Shown in pieces: positions 28,785-38,016 of a stretch of 64,000 bases of DNA. Each line of letters opens with the position of its first letter. The stretch's first letter is position 1. The stretch covers positions 62,001 through 126,000 of the forward strand of contig JADGEH010000001.1 in the NCBI GenBank assembly GCA_016744475.1, given 5' to 3'. Below the pieces are notes generated by a model that saw only the letters and a program-made list of their open reading frames with translations, searched no databases and had not been told where the DNA came from. The stretch comes from Thiotrichales bacterium (lineage in GTDB: Bacteria; Pseudomonadota; Gammaproteobacteria; Beggiatoales; Beggiatoaceae). Made by a program: the position numbers and the translations under genes.

Positions 28785-29759
28785 TTACTCGTTGCCTGTA
28801 TAAGTCTGTTGTAAGTGACGCATACGCTGTTTTGCTGATTGCCATTGCAAAGGCGTGAGTTGCTCGCGTAATGTGGTTTGCTGCGCCTGTGCTGGCTCAA
28901 ATCCTTGTTGTCCTGCCCACAACCACCAAGCCAGTGCTTCAATATTATCTTGTTTTACACCTTGCCCGCGAGCGTATAACAGACCCAAATGGTATTGCGC
29001 TGCACTATGCCCTTGATGAGCGGCGCGTTGTAGCCATTGTGCAGCTTGAGACACATTTTGCGATACGCCTTGGCCTTTTGCATATAACAAGCCCAGATGG
29101 TATTGCGCTTGGGCCATGCCTTGAGCCGCCGCCTGTTGCCACCAATGTGCGGCTTGTTGTGGCTGTTGATGCTGAAAATAGACGCGACCTAAATATGTTT
29201 GCGCCATCGCATCGCGGTGTTTTGCCAAGTCTTTACAAGGTTTTATGACGGTCAGCCAAGCGGTATCAGATAAGGCTTGTAAACAACTTTGCAAAGCTTG
29301 CTGACGATAAGCCGCATAAGAGGGGCTGTCAATAGCCATCTCAGACGCGGCTGTAGCGGCGGATGTAGCCATTGTCTGTGGTGGAGCTTGCGGTGTCGCG
29401 GGTGGTAATTGCCGCGCAAAAGCCTCAATCAAGTGAGGACAAGAACGCTGATAAGCGGTGCGCAATTTATTCAGCTGAGCCGTGGTTTTATCGCGCTGCT
29501 GATATAACACCGCCACCTCAGCACAGCGTTTTTCTCGTTCTGCGTGAATGCGTGCTTGAAGGTCTTGCGAGGCGTTGGGATGTTGTTCTAAATAATCAGT
29601 CAACGGATCAATATAAGGTTGAGCAAACAAGGCTTGTGTGTCTGAGGACGTTTTAGGGAGGGGGCGTGCCGGTTGAGATTGGCAAGCCGAGAGCAGTAGC
29701 CATGCCGTAATAGTGATGATGTGAGGCGCGTACAGAAAGGCTTTAATGCTCATCATCAC
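28785..29759 (-). CDS. Sel1-repeat lipoprotein
   Basis: 324 residues with a lipoprotein signal (LLLSAC, lipidated Cys26). An N-terminal helical region is followed by at least three Sel1-like repeats with the 'A.Y.LG.LY..G.GV..D...A..W...AA..G' pattern (around residues 165-300). Sel1 proteins scaffold protein complexes, often in envelope signalling. It overlaps the rsmI end by 17 bases and is followed 7 bases later by the kinase gene, so a shared pathway is likely. The first three codons are all ATG, so the exact start is uncertain. Confidence 0.85.
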   Translation of the reverse strand: MMMSIKAFLYAPHIITITAWLLLSACQSQPARPLPKTSSDTQALFAQPYIDPLTDYLEQHPNASQDLQARIHAEREKRCAEVAVLYQQRDKTTAQLNKLRTAYQRSCPHLIEAFARQLPPATPQAPPQTMATSAATAASEMAIDSPSYAAYRQQALQSCLQALSDTAWLTVIKPCKDLAKHRDAMAQTYLGRVYFQHQQPQQAAHWWQQAAAQGMAQAQYHLGLLYAKGQGVSQNVSQAAQWLQRAAHQGHSAAQYHLGLLYARGQGVKQDNIEALAWWLWAGQQGFEPAQAQQTTLREQLTPLQWQSAKQRMRHLQQTYTGNE

Positions 29760-30609
29760 GCGCTTCTTGCTGCCAAGCTAAGACTTGGGCATACAGCGTG
29801 TTTTTCGGCAATCCTGTGATTTGACTGGCTAAACGCGCCGCTTGCTTGAGCGGCAAATCTTGGCTAAGGACGCGCAATACGTGTTCAGCTTGTGCATCGA
29901 GTGAACGTTGTTCTTGCGGTGTTCCCGCCAACAAAACCACGAATTCGCCTTTGCAATGCACGGATTCCGCTTTTAACCAAGCCTGCAATTCAAGCAGGCT
30001 GCCGCGTTTCACCGTTTCAAACAGCTTGCTCAATTCTTTGACTAGCACGGCTTCGTGCTGTTGCCCAAAAATATCGATCAAATCCATAAAACAATCCAGG
30101 ATGCGATGCGGGGCTTCGTAAAATATTAAAGTGTGCTCGGTGTCCGTCAAATCTTTTAAGAAGTGTTGGCGGGCTTGCGTTTTAGGCGGCAAAAAACCTA
30201 AAAACGTGAATTGATCCCCACCTAAACCCGCTACGGATAGCGCTGCAATTAAAGCACTGGGCCCAGGAATCGGACTGATGCGGATATTGGCGGCATGTGC
30301 GCTAGAAACTAAACGAGCGCCAGGATCGCTGATTAAAGGCGTGCCTGCATCGCTGATAAGCGCGATGTCGTCGCCATTTAATAAAGATTGCAAAAGAGCC
30401 TGTGTCGCACTTTGCTCATTGTGTTCGTGCAAGGCTTGTAGTGGGGTATTAATTGAAAAATGTACTAATAGAGGGCGGCTATGGCGGGTATCTTCTGCCG
30501 CAATCAGTTTGACCTGTTGAAGCGTCTGTTGCGCACGCGGGGAGAGGTCTTGCAGATGACCAATGGGAGTGGCGACGATATAAAGCGTGCCTGTCGCTGC
30601 TGTAGACAT
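29743..30609 (-). CDS. rsmI: 16S rRNA (cytidine1402-2'-O)-methyltransferase
   Basis: SAM-dependent tetrapyrrole-methylase-fold enzyme that modifies C1402 in the ribosomal decoding centre. The 288 residues include the conserved 'LYIVATPIGHLQD' start, 'AAEDTRH', 'ISDAGTPLISDPG' and 'PIPGPSA', all RsmI signatures. It is the first gene of the run rsmI-Sel1-kinase-barrel. In many gammaproteobacteria rsmI is beside a YraN/LpoA locus, so this neighbourhood is different. Confidence 0.95.
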   Translation of the reverse strand: MSTAATGTLYIVATPIGHLQDLSPRAQQTLQQVKLIAAEDTRHSRPLLVHFSINTPLQALHEHNEQSATQALLQSLLNGDDIALISDAGTPLISDPGARLVSSAHAANIRISPIPGPSALIAALSVAGLGGDQFTFLGFLPPKTQARQHFLKDLTDTEHTLIFYEAPHRILDCFMDLIDIFGQQHEAVLVKELSKLFETVKRGSLLELQAWLKAESVHCKGEFVVLLAGTPQEQRSLDAQAEHVLRVLSQDLPLKQAARLASQITGLPKNTLYAQVLAWQQEARDDEH

Positions 30610-30659
30610 AAATAGTGTGCAAACACCTTAGAAGTGAGACGTTGAAATGAGGTGATGAA

Positions 30660-30762
30660 TATAGCTAAATTACATCATTTATAGGCTTTCGATATAGCCA
30701 AGCCCAAGACTGCCAGTCCTTCAAGGACTGGCAGTCTTAACAACTGATATAATTTTGCTATA
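30660..30762. repeat. MITE-like palindromic repeat, family 1, copy 2
   Basis: 103 bp, nearly identical to 5808-5909 in the same orientation, with the same terminal inverted repeats. In this copy the central hairpin is perfect: AAGACTGCCAGTCC with GGACTGGCAGTCTT. It lies between rsmI and the PilZ gene, whose 3' end is 122 bases further on. Confidence 0.85.
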
Positions 30763-30884
30763 TTAAGCAAGGGTAGACGCTGCGGTGTTGCAACCTCTAT
30801 ATCAATACAACAATTATTTAAATCTAAAAAAAACAAGTATCTGGCAATGGTTTTATAAAAGTATTAGACGGTGGGGGGGCAAGG

Positions 30885-31337
30885 TCAATGAATTTGTGGG
30901 TGGTGTCGGTAGTGTAAAGCATGGCTATCAAAGCGTTCGGCATATAAATCAATCCATTCCATAGCGGCTTCTTCAGCACTTAAGGATTCGCCTTCCGCTT
31001 GTTTTTTCTGGCGATAAATTTCAATTTGACAGACTTGCTCTACCATGCGTCCACGAAAGGCATCTTCTTCACTGATAAACATCACCCCAATTTCAAAATA
31101 ATTTAAACGTTTGCGTGACCAGACGACTTTCACTAAGGCTTCAAAGGCAGGTTTTATGGAAGGAAGGCGTAATTGAATAAGCGTACTGATAGGCCATTGA
31201 TGAGTGCAGATGAAAGCCAATCCTCCCACACTCACATTGTTTAAAGGTTGATAGTGATGCTTAGATTGTGGGGAAGCTTCCCATATTTCCACAGGGATTT
31301 CAGTGGGATGCCGATAAAATTTTCGATGTTCATTCAT
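30885..31337 (-). CDS. PilZ-domain c-di-GMP-binding protein
   Basis: 150 residues. The PilZ signature is visible as an N-terminal Arg-rich motif (RKFYRHP, fitting R-x3-R) and the later 'NVSVGG' matching (D/N)-x-S-x2-G. Binding of cyclic di-GMP is therefore likely. The C-terminal third is a charged helical tail. No extra output domain is present, so it would act by protein-protein contact, for example on pili or motility (inference). Confidence 0.87.
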   Translation of the reverse strand: MNEHRKFYRHPTEIPVEIWEASPQSKHHYQPLNNVSVGGLAFICTHQWPISTLIQLRLPSIKPAFEALVKVVWSRKRLNYFEIGVMFISEEDAFRGRMVEQVCQIEIYRQKKQAEGESLSAEEAAMEWIDLYAERFDSHALHYRHHPQIH

Positions 31338-31550
31338 GAGATGTGCTCCTTCCCTTCCCTACGTTGAAACAAGAATCCACAAGCTATGCGGAATTCTCTT
31401 CAGCCTTAATAAGGGAGCATTTTCTATTCCAGACAAAACCCAGCAGTATACGGGATAAGCCCCTCAATTTAAAAGCCTAGCTGCTGTTTAATAAACAAAG
31501 TCTAACGTGGGACAAAAGGGGCTGTCCGCTTGACCGTAGTCGGTGGTCAC

Positions 31551-31916
31551 TTATGGATTATTGACCACTGAACTCATAAAGTTCAGTTCCATCACTCTTT
31601 CTAAAATGGTCGCTAGTAATTCATGTCTAGCAGTCAAACTATCACGATCATTCACACGCCATTGTTGTTGAGCTTTGATAAGCTTCTGGCGAGGTTCACC
31701 TTGTAAAGCATCTCGATATTGCTGATAAACTTGGTTGAGTAATTGATCCGCCATTTGCAATTCGGGAAACTGACAAATCATGGATTCTGTCGGATTGAGC
31801 TTAGCACCACTGCTGCACCAAGCAGGTGCGCAATGGGCCATTGATAATTCTTTGGCGGACAGTTGTGGGCTGCTCAACAAGATTAACAGTGATGCGTATA
31901 AAGGTAATTTTTTCAT
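31551..31916 (-). CDS. LprI/DUF1311-like periplasmic protein
   Basis: 121 residues with a Sec signal peptide (cleavage near 'LSAKE'). The mature part shows the DUF1311 pattern: Cys, then 'ELQMADQLLNQVYQQY', then 'KLIKAQQQWRVNDRDS'. Members include LprI-type lysozyme-inhibitor-like proteins. The usual second cysteine of the 'RD..C' motif is replaced by Ser. It lies alone between 213- and 292-base gaps. Confidence 0.72.
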   Translation of the reverse strand: MKKLPLYASLLILLSSPQLSAKELSMAHCAPAWCSSGAKLNPTESMICQFPELQMADQLLNQVYQQYRDALQGEPRQKLIKAQQQWRVNDRDSLTARHELLATILERVMELNFMSSVVNNP

Positions 31917-32147
31917 AGGCTTGAGTTCTCAATCTCAGTGACTCACTTAAAGCAAGATACGTGAAATGGACGACAGTATTTGGCACACCTTGTGTCGGGC
32001 AACAGCGCTGTAGAGTCCTGTGCATTAAGGCATCTTGAGCGGAGCAACGCAGCAAAATAAGGTGACTTTACAGTGGATGATTCTATATTTCGTATAGACT
32101 CTTAAAAGCTCTTAACCACAGTCGATGGATATGAGCCAGACAGTTAT

Positions 32148-32156
32148 TGCTATACT
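32148..32156 (+). promoter_or_regulatory. Extended -10 promoter before the GspF-like operon
   Basis: TGC-TATACT fits an extended -10 (TGnTATAAT) 52 bases before the ATG at 32209. No strong -35 box is seen. Confidence 0.4.
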
Positions 32157-32208
32157 TTCGTTTGTAAACGGCGATGTAGCTTAAACCAATTTCCATAAAA
32201 AGCAATTT

Positions 32209-33453
32209 ATGCACTTCAAATACAAAGCGATGAATGAAGCGGGACACATGGTGTCTGGCGAGTTACAAGCGGATAACGCTGAAGACTTAGATATCCGATT
32301 GCAGCGTTTGCAATTAGATTTGATTAGTTTTCGCACTCAGCGCAGCAGTCGTCGCCGCGCCTTTAAATTCAATTTTGGCAAAAACTACGTCACCCGCGAA
32401 GAACTCATTACCTTTTGTATTTACATGGATCAATTGCTCAGCGCGGGTGTGCCCTTGTTGCAGGGCTTGCAAGATATGCGTGATAGCGTGGAGCCATCAC
32501 GGTTTAAAGATGTGGTGGCCTCACTGATTGAAGATGTCCAGGCGGGACAACAACTGTCTTATGGTATGCAGCGCTTTCCCGAAGTATTTGACACTATCTT
32601 TGTCAGCCTGGTGCATGTGGGGGAGGAAAGTGGCGAGCTGAGTGAAGTGTTCAAGCATCTGACGGAATCCTTGAAATGGCAAGATGAAATCATCGCGCAA
32701 ACCAAAAAACTCTTAATGTATCCCAGTTTTGCTGCTGCGACTATTTTTGGCATGTTGTTTTTCATGATGATGTTTTTAGTCCCTCAAGCCAAAATCTTTA
32801 TGCTCAATATGATTGGTGAATTGCCACTCGAAACGCAGATATTGATTAATATTTCTGACTTTGTGGTGGCCTATTGGATGCCTTTGCTCATCATGCCCTT
32901 TGTTCTGATTATTGGCCTGTGGGCAGCGATGAAACTCAGCTATCGCGTCCATTTTCAAGTGGATAGGCTTAAATTAAAGGTCTGGATTGTCGGCCCTATT
33001 ATGCAGAAAATTATTCTCGCGCGTTTTGCCAGCTTTTTTGCCTTGATGTACAGCGCGGGCATTACCGTAATGGACAGTTTGGTGATTTTACAAAAAACCG
33101 CCAATAATCTAGCCATTGAAAAAGCTTTAGAAGAGGTGAGTGATTTAATTGCAGATGGCAGCAGCATCACTCATAGCTTTGCCGAAGTGAAATTATTCCC
33201 TCCCTTGGTATTACGCATGTTAAGCATTGGCGAAAATACTGGCGCATTGGATCATTCTTTAAATAATGTGAGTTATTTTTATGATCGAGAGGTCAAAGAA
33301 TCTATTGGTCAGTTACAGGCTATGATTGAACCAATCATGATTATCATACTGGGCATTATTATGGCGGCGATGATCGTCTCTATTCTAGGGCCAATTTATG
33401 ATGTTGCGATTCAAAATGCTGACATGACCAGTGCTCCTCCAAAGGGGTCTTAA
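32209..33453 (+). CDS. GspF/PilC/MshG-like inner-membrane platform protein
   Basis: 414 residues with two T2SSF repeats. The N-terminal domain ('MDQLLSAGVPLLQGLQDM...HVGEESGELSEVF', about 65-165) is followed by a transmembrane pair (about 170-195 and 215-245). The second repeat ('FASFFALMYSAGITVMDSLVIL...SIGENTGALD', about 268-350) and a final hydrophobic helix (about 370-395) follow. This polytopic protein forms the core of type II secretion, type IV pilus or MSHA inner-membrane platforms. It is first in a four-gene operon and ends 3 bases before the next start. The ATPase partner is not adjacent. Confidence 0.9.
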   Translation: MHFKYKAMNEAGHMVSGELQADNAEDLDIRLQRLQLDLISFRTQRSSRRRAFKFNFGKNYVTREELITFCIYMDQLLSAGVPLLQGLQDMRDSVEPSRFKDVVASLIEDVQAGQQLSYGMQRFPEVFDTIFVSLVHVGEESGELSEVFKHLTESLKWQDEIIAQTKKLLMYPSFAAATIFGMLFFMMMFLVPQAKIFMLNMIGELPLETQILINISDFVVAYWMPLLIMPFVLIIGLWAAMKLSYRVHFQVDRLKLKVWIVGPIMQKIILARFASFFALMYSAGITVMDSLVILQKTANNLAIEKALEEVSDLIADGSSITHSFAEVKLFPPLVLRMLSIGENTGALDHSLNNVSYFYDREVKESIGQLQAMIEPIMIIILGIIMAAMIVSILGPIYDVAIQNADMTSAPPKGS

Positions 33454-33456
33454 AGC

Positions 33457-35121
33457 ATGACAACACGCCCCCCTGTGGTGCTGTATTTCACCGATGTGAT
33501 GTTGATCGTTTATCGGGTATCAGGCCAGCAAGTCAGCGAAGAAAGACGTTTTCTGCTAAACCCTGAAGGCCAAGCGAGCTTTGCGAACTGGTTACTGGAC
33601 AGCGGTATTCGCCCCATTTTCATGCCCTTGTTTATTATTATCGACTCACGTTTAGAAGAATATCAAATAGATACGATGCCGCATGTGCGTGGCAATAACC
33701 GCACTGAATTACTCAATCATCGTTTACATCGTTGCTACCCTAATCTGCCTTATACCTACGCTCAAGTGCTCGGACGTGCCACGCATTCAGCCGATCATCA
33801 GCGCGTTGATGATCAAGTGTTGTTGATGGCCTTGAGCAATGCCGACACCTTTCTTCCCTGGATACGCTTGCTGCTCACGCAAAAAATATCCATTCAAGGC
33901 ATTTATTCATTGCCGTTGCTGAGCCGTCATATTATTCAACCGCTAGAATTACCGGATAATATTTTATTAGTTCATCACACCGAACAAATTGCGGCTAACA
34001 CACCTTATGGTTTGCGCCAATCCTTTTTTAGAAAAGGCCAGTTATTAGTCAGCCGCTTGATTCCGTTACCTCATTTTAAACCGGGCATAGAACGCTTAAG
34101 CAACGACAGTTATCCTTCCTATATCAGCAGTGAAATCATCAAAACTGTGCAATATTTATCGGCACATACTTTATTAAAAGATAATCAAGTGCTCACGGTG
34201 CTGTTATTTGCTGAAGCCCAAGATTTAGTTGATGTTAAACAATATATTGCAGAGCATCCGCGTCCCGGTCTACAGTTTCGTTTTTATCCCTTAACCGGTT
34301 TTTTGCAGCAAAATGGTGTGCGTCAATCCACATCCCCGCATTTTTTTCATTTTCTGCCCGTACAGCAGATTATTCAGGGCAAACAGTCCAATCATTACGC
34401 CCAAGCCAGCGAACGTTTTTATCATACGCATCTAAGATTACGTCGTAATATTCAAATATTTAGTCTATTGATTTTTTTCCTGACCGCGATGATTAGTGGC
34501 GTTGTGGTGTATCAAACTTGGCACACTCAACAGAACAATCATCTCTTAAAAGCCAAAACAACACGTTTAGAAGCAGAATATCAACAAGCTCAAGATAAAT
34601 TAGGGACGGATATTGAGCCACGGCATATGCGTAATGCCGTTGAAGCGGCTGACACTTTGCGTAAAAACCAACAATTACCGCATGACAGCCTCGCTTTGAT
34701 TGGAACAGAATTACAAAATTTTCCCAGCTTGCGTTTACGCAGTATTAAATGGTCAGTCAATGAAGTGGAAAATGCGCTGGAAGCCAAAGGCTCAGGTAAC
34801 AGTGCTTTCCTGGCAAAACTATTAGCCACTAAACGTCAACGTGGGGAATTACAAACCAGTTTTGAACAAGTGATTGAACTTAAAGGACAAGTATGGCCCT
34901 TGCCAAGCAATTTACCGCAGGCTCAACGGACGCTAGATTCCTTTCTTAAGCGCTTGAGGCATCAACCTAATCTTAAACTAGAGGTGCTAGAACAACCGGT
35001 TGATCCCGATAAACTCAGCAATGCTTTTCGTGGTAGTTTTAATAAAGACAAAGATAATAAAACCCAAGCTGGGTTTAAGCTTAAACTCACTTTTAATCCC
35101 AATACTTCGATAGCGAAATAA
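33457..35121 (+). CDS. GspL / PilM-PilN-like assembly protein
   Basis: 554 residues with no sure family hit by eye. A long cytoplasmic N-terminal part (about 1-325) has an alternating alpha/beta pattern that could be the actin-like PilM/GspL/MshI domain. It is followed by one transmembrane helix (about 328-352) and a periplasmic part starting with a coiled coil and ending in a PilN/GspL-like alpha-beta domain. Topology and position between a GspF homologue and a PilO-like protein support an assembly-platform role. The N-terminal domain lacks clear ATP-binding motifs. Confidence 0.62.
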   Translation: MTTRPPVVLYFTDVMLIVYRVSGQQVSEERRFLLNPEGQASFANWLLDSGIRPIFMPLFIIIDSRLEEYQIDTMPHVRGNNRTELLNHRLHRCYPNLPYTYAQVLGRATHSADHQRVDDQVLLMALSNADTFLPWIRLLLTQKISIQGIYSLPLLSRHIIQPLELPDNILLVHHTEQIAANTPYGLRQSFFRKGQLLVSRLIPLPHFKPGIERLSNDSYPSYISSEIIKTVQYLSAHTLLKDNQVLTVLLFAEAQDLVDVKQYIAEHPRPGLQFRFYPLTGFLQQNGVRQSTSPHFFHFLPVQQIIQGKQSNHYAQASERFYHTHLRLRRNIQIFSLLIFFLTAMISGVVVYQTWHTQQNNHLLKAKTTRLEAEYQQAQDKLGTDIEPRHMRNAVEAADTLRKNQQLPHDSLALIGTELQNFPSLRLRSIKWSVNEVENALEAKGSGNSAFLAKLLATKRQRGELQTSFEQVIELKGQVWPLPSNLPQAQRTLDSFLKRLRHQPNLKLEVLEQPVDPDKLSNAFRGSFNKDKDNKTQAGFKLKLTFNPNTSIAK

Positions 35122-35125
35122 AAAC

Positions 35126-35749
35126 ATGGCTGATATTGAGTGGCGTTTACTACGCATACCTTTAATAATGCTGTTTTTTACTATCATGATCTCAGTAAGT
35201 TTAGGCGGCGGGAGCTGGTATTATCAACAACAAATACAAAAAGAAAGTCTTCAAATCCAAGAAAACTTAAAAGCCATTGAAGAAAAATATCAACACTCAA
35301 AACAGGCGTTAGATGTTTATGATGATTTTTCTGATAAATTTAAGCAATTACAGCAGTATTATTTTCTACAACAGGAAGAACGCAGTAATCAATGGATTGA
35401 ACGCATTGAAGGTTTAAGAAATTGGAAACCCTATTTAACTATTATGGATGTGGCTATTGAAGGCACGCAAATCTATAACGTGCCTGGTGTGCGCATGGAA
35501 AAAGATTTTCATATAAAATTGTGGAAATTACGCCTCCGTATGCAGTTATTGCATACAGAAAACTTGTTAGAGCTGATGGATTATTTATATGAACACTATC
35601 AAGATGGCTTATACAACATCAAAGAATGTGAATTAATGCTAAATCAACCGTTTAATTATCAATGGAAAGACCATCTGACAGAAAACCCATTGCAGGCTGG
35701 TTGTTTATTACAGTGGTATGCCGCAGAGATCGAAACTAAGGATGACTAA
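35126..35749 (+). CDS. PilO/GspM/MshJ-like inner-membrane protein
   Basis: 207 residues. One N-terminal transmembrane helix (about 9-33) is followed by a charged coiled coil (about 36-80) and a small periplasmic alpha/beta domain. This is the PilO/GspM/MshJ layout. Sequence-level support is weak, and the call rests on topology and on its place four bases after the GspL/PilMN-like gene. Its stop overlaps the next start by one base. Confidence 0.6.
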   Translation: MADIEWRLLRIPLIMLFFTIMISVSLGGGSWYYQQQIQKESLQIQENLKAIEEKYQHSKQALDVYDDFSDKFKQLQQYYFLQQEERSNQWIERIEGLRNWKPYLTIMDVAIEGTQIYNVPGVRMEKDFHIKLWKLRLRMQLLHTENLLELMDYLYEHYQDGLYNIKECELMLNQPFNYQWKDHLTENPLQAGCLLQWYAAEIETKDD

Positions 35750-36201
35750 TGCTATTAACCATTAATAAAGCTTTCCGTTTCAATCTCATCATACTGGTAG
35801 TCTTGATTTCTCAAAATACCGTTGCTGACAACCGTTTAGGGCGTTTGTTTTTTAGTGCCCCCGAACGCAAAGAAATATCTAAACTTCATCAACAAGCATT
35901 GAATGCACCGCAAAAAAAATCTGACCCGCAAGAGCAAGAATTAATTCCAGACTCAATTACTTTAAATGGTTTGATTATTCGTTCGCAAGGGAACAATACA
36001 GTATGGATTGATGAACAAGAAAATCCTCATCAGCAAGGACTGTATGGATTACAAGTCAACGTCGATCATTTGTCATTAAATCAAGTAGAAGTGCCCATTT
36101 TAATTCACAGTGGTGATATTCAAGTGTATCTTAAACCTGGACAGACAATGGATACGACAAATGGCTGGGTGATGGAAAATTATATTGATTCATCTCCATA
36201 A
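35749..36201 (+). CDS. PilP/GspC/MshK-like periplasmic protein
   Basis: 150 residues with an N-terminal signal or anchor helix. A 'RLGRLFFSAPERKEISKL' segment is followed by a short beta domain ('ITLNGLIIRSQGNNTVWID') resembling the homology region of GspC/PilP, which contacts the secretin. The C-terminal 'LKPGQTMDTTNG' fits the same fold. It is translationally coupled to the PilO-like gene and is last in the module. It ends 8 bases before the convergent rlpA-like gene. Confidence 0.55.
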   Translation: MLLTINKAFRFNLIILVVLISQNTVADNRLGRLFFSAPERKEISKLHQQALNAPQKKSDPQEQELIPDSITLNGLIIRSQGNNTVWIDEQENPHQQGLYGLQVNVDHLSLNQVEVPILIHSGDIQVYLKPGQTMDTTNGWVMENYIDSSP

Positions 36202-36209
36202 CAATTGCA

Positions 36210-36626
36210 TTATTCTACTTCTTGCAGTAACTCCAGTTGCACGGGAGCGATACCTTCAGACAACATTTCCAACTCTTCAGCCGCTTTTCTGGATAAATCA
36301 ATAATACGCCCTTGGCGGAAACGCCCTCGATCATTAATGGTAACGACCACTGAATGCTGAGTTCGTAAATGAGTCACCCGAACATGACTACCAAAGGGCA
36401 AGGTGGGGTGTGCGGCGGTCAGTTTATATTTAGAATACAACTCACCACTGGCGGTGGGGTGTCCATGATATTTATCTGCATACCAGCTCGCTAAACCCTC
36501 TTTCTCATAATTGACAGAATGCGTTGTATTGCTGTCTGCATCTGCTCGAAGCACCTGATTTGATAAACACAGGCATAGGATGAATAGCCAATGAATAAAG
36601 GGGGACTTATATTTTGATAATGCCAT
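36210..36626 (-). CDS. RlpA-like double-psi beta-barrel protein
   Basis: 138 residues from ATG 36626, chosen because GGAGA lies 6 bases upstream; an in-frame ATG at 36677 lacks such a site. A signal peptide precedes the RlpA domain 'GLASWYADKYHGHPTASGELYSKYKLTAAHPTLPFGS' region with the conserved catalytic-type Asp in 'INDRGRF' and the final 'IIDLSRKAA'. RlpA proteins cleave naked glycan strands at the septum. This short version has no SPOR domain, so septal targeting is unclear. Confidence 0.87.
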   Translation of the reverse strand: MALSKYKSPFIHWLFILCLCLSNQVLRADADSNTTHSVNYEKEGLASWYADKYHGHPTASGELYSKYKLTAAHPTLPFGSHVRVTHLRTQHSVVVTINDRGRFRQGRIIDLSRKAAEELEMLSEGIAPVQLELLQEVE

Positions 36627-36859
36627 GATTAATCTCCACATGATTTGCTGATAGATTTTTCCGCTCAATTCTAGCAAACTAAGCCCATTAGCTCACTTTA
36701 TGCACATGGTGAGAAATGAACGAAAACATTAGAATTTTCCATATTCTGCACTTGAGCTTGGTTTCAAATGCAAGAACGCCTCTTTTTCCTGGGTTCAGTC
36801 ATATAAGTGTGTTAAGTGCTGCTTCCCTTTTATTCCACCCATCAACTTATAGTTAAGCC

Positions 36860-37978
36860 ATGCACGCCGAATTTCCGCTGGAACCTCATTTAGTTTATCT
36901 CAATCATGCTGCTGTCGCCCCTTGGCCCAAACGTACAGCTCAAGCCGTTGCGCATTTTGCTGAAGAAAACTGTACTAAAGGCGCACAACAATACCCGATA
37001 TGGATGCAACATGAAGCCGCTTTGCGTGAACAATTACGTTTATTTTTGAATGCCCCCTCCAGTGAAGATATTGCTTTGCTAAAAAACACCTCAGAGGCTT
37101 TATCCGTGGTGGCTTATGGATTGGATTGGCAACCCGGCGATAATATTGTCAGCACTAGCCAAGAATTTCCCTCCAATCGTATTGTTTGGGAATCCTTAGC
37201 TTCACAAGGTGTTGATTTACATTTAGCAGACATCAGTGGGGCAGAACCTGAAGCCTCTATTTTGTCTCAGGTCAATGAAAAAACCCGACTTATTTCTGTC
37301 AGTGCCGTGCAGTATGGAACGGGTTTACGCCTGGATTTAGAAAAAATTGGTGATTTTTGTCATGCACATAACATTTTGTTTTGCGTTGATGCCATTCAAC
37401 AATTAGGCGCATTAAAGCTTGATGTGCAAAATATTCATGCTGATTTTTTGATGGCTGATGGACATAAATGGATGTTAGGCCCTGAAGGTCTTGCGGTATT
37501 TTATTGCGCAGCTCAACATAGAGATCAGTTACAGCTTAAACAATTTGGTTGGCGCATGGTGGAGGACTATCTCAATTTTGAACGTCAAGACTGGAAAATA
37601 GCGGATAGTGCTCGACGATTTGAGTGCGGTAGTCCTAATATGTTGGGCATTCATGCTTTAAGTGCCAGTGTGTCTCTATTACTTGAAATCGGTATGGATA
37701 CAGTGGAGCAACAATTGTTAAACAACATTGCTTATTTAGTAGAGCAATTACAACAAGTAGAAAACATTGAGATTCTATCCTCAACAGAACAAAACCGTAT
37801 TTCTGGAATTGTCACTTTTCGTTTACGTCATACAGATAATGACGTGTTATTTAAACATCTGCAACATAGCCAAGTCATTTGTGCACAGCGTGGTGGCGGT
37901 ATTCGTTTTTCACCACATTTTTATACCTCTAAAGCGGACTTGGATAAAGCCGTGGCACAAGTCTTTGCTTTGCTTTAA
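36860..37978 (+). CDS. Class V aminotransferase (cysteine desulfurase-like fold)
   Basis: 372-residue PLP enzyme. The PLP-binding lysine is in 'DGHKWMLGPEG'. The N-terminal 'YLNHAAVAPWP' and C-terminal 'QRGGGIRFSPHFYT' match a class V aminotransferase subgroup related to SufS/NifS. The mobile cysteine loop of true desulfurases is not evident, so substrate and sulfur transfer are uncertain. No iron-sulfur cluster genes are nearby. Confidence 0.85.
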   Translation: MHAEFPLEPHLVYLNHAAVAPWPKRTAQAVAHFAEENCTKGAQQYPIWMQHEAALREQLRLFLNAPSSEDIALLKNTSEALSVVAYGLDWQPGDNIVSTSQEFPSNRIVWESLASQGVDLHLADISGAEPEASILSQVNEKTRLISVSAVQYGTGLRLDLEKIGDFCHAHNILFCVDAIQQLGALKLDVQNIHADFLMADGHKWMLGPEGLAVFYCAAQHRDQLQLKQFGWRMVEDYLNFERQDWKIADSARRFECGSPNMLGIHALSASVSLLLEIGMDTVEQQLLNNIAYLVEQLQQVENIEILSSTEQNRISGIVTFRLRHTDNDVLFKHLQHSQVICAQRGGGIRFSPHFYTSKADLDKAVAQVFALL

Positions 37979-38016
37979 TATTTCTTTATTTAACTTATAT
38001 TTCCCAAGGAGTGATT

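Noticed and set aside
26588..28942. Longer N-terminus for the Ser/Thr kinase
   Set aside because: Starting at 28942 would overlap the Sel1 lipoprotein gene by 158 bases and add a low-complexity segment. ATG 28777 has an AAGGT site and leaves a zinc ribbon at the N-terminus.
30610..30884. RNase P RNA or other structured RNA after rsmI
   Set aside because: No P4-type conserved core was seen; the structure present is the MITE-like repeat.
32086..32104. TTTCGTATAGACTCTT resembling the family 3 MITE end
   Set aside because: A single 15-base resemblance without a second end; it could be chance or a remnant and is too weak to call.
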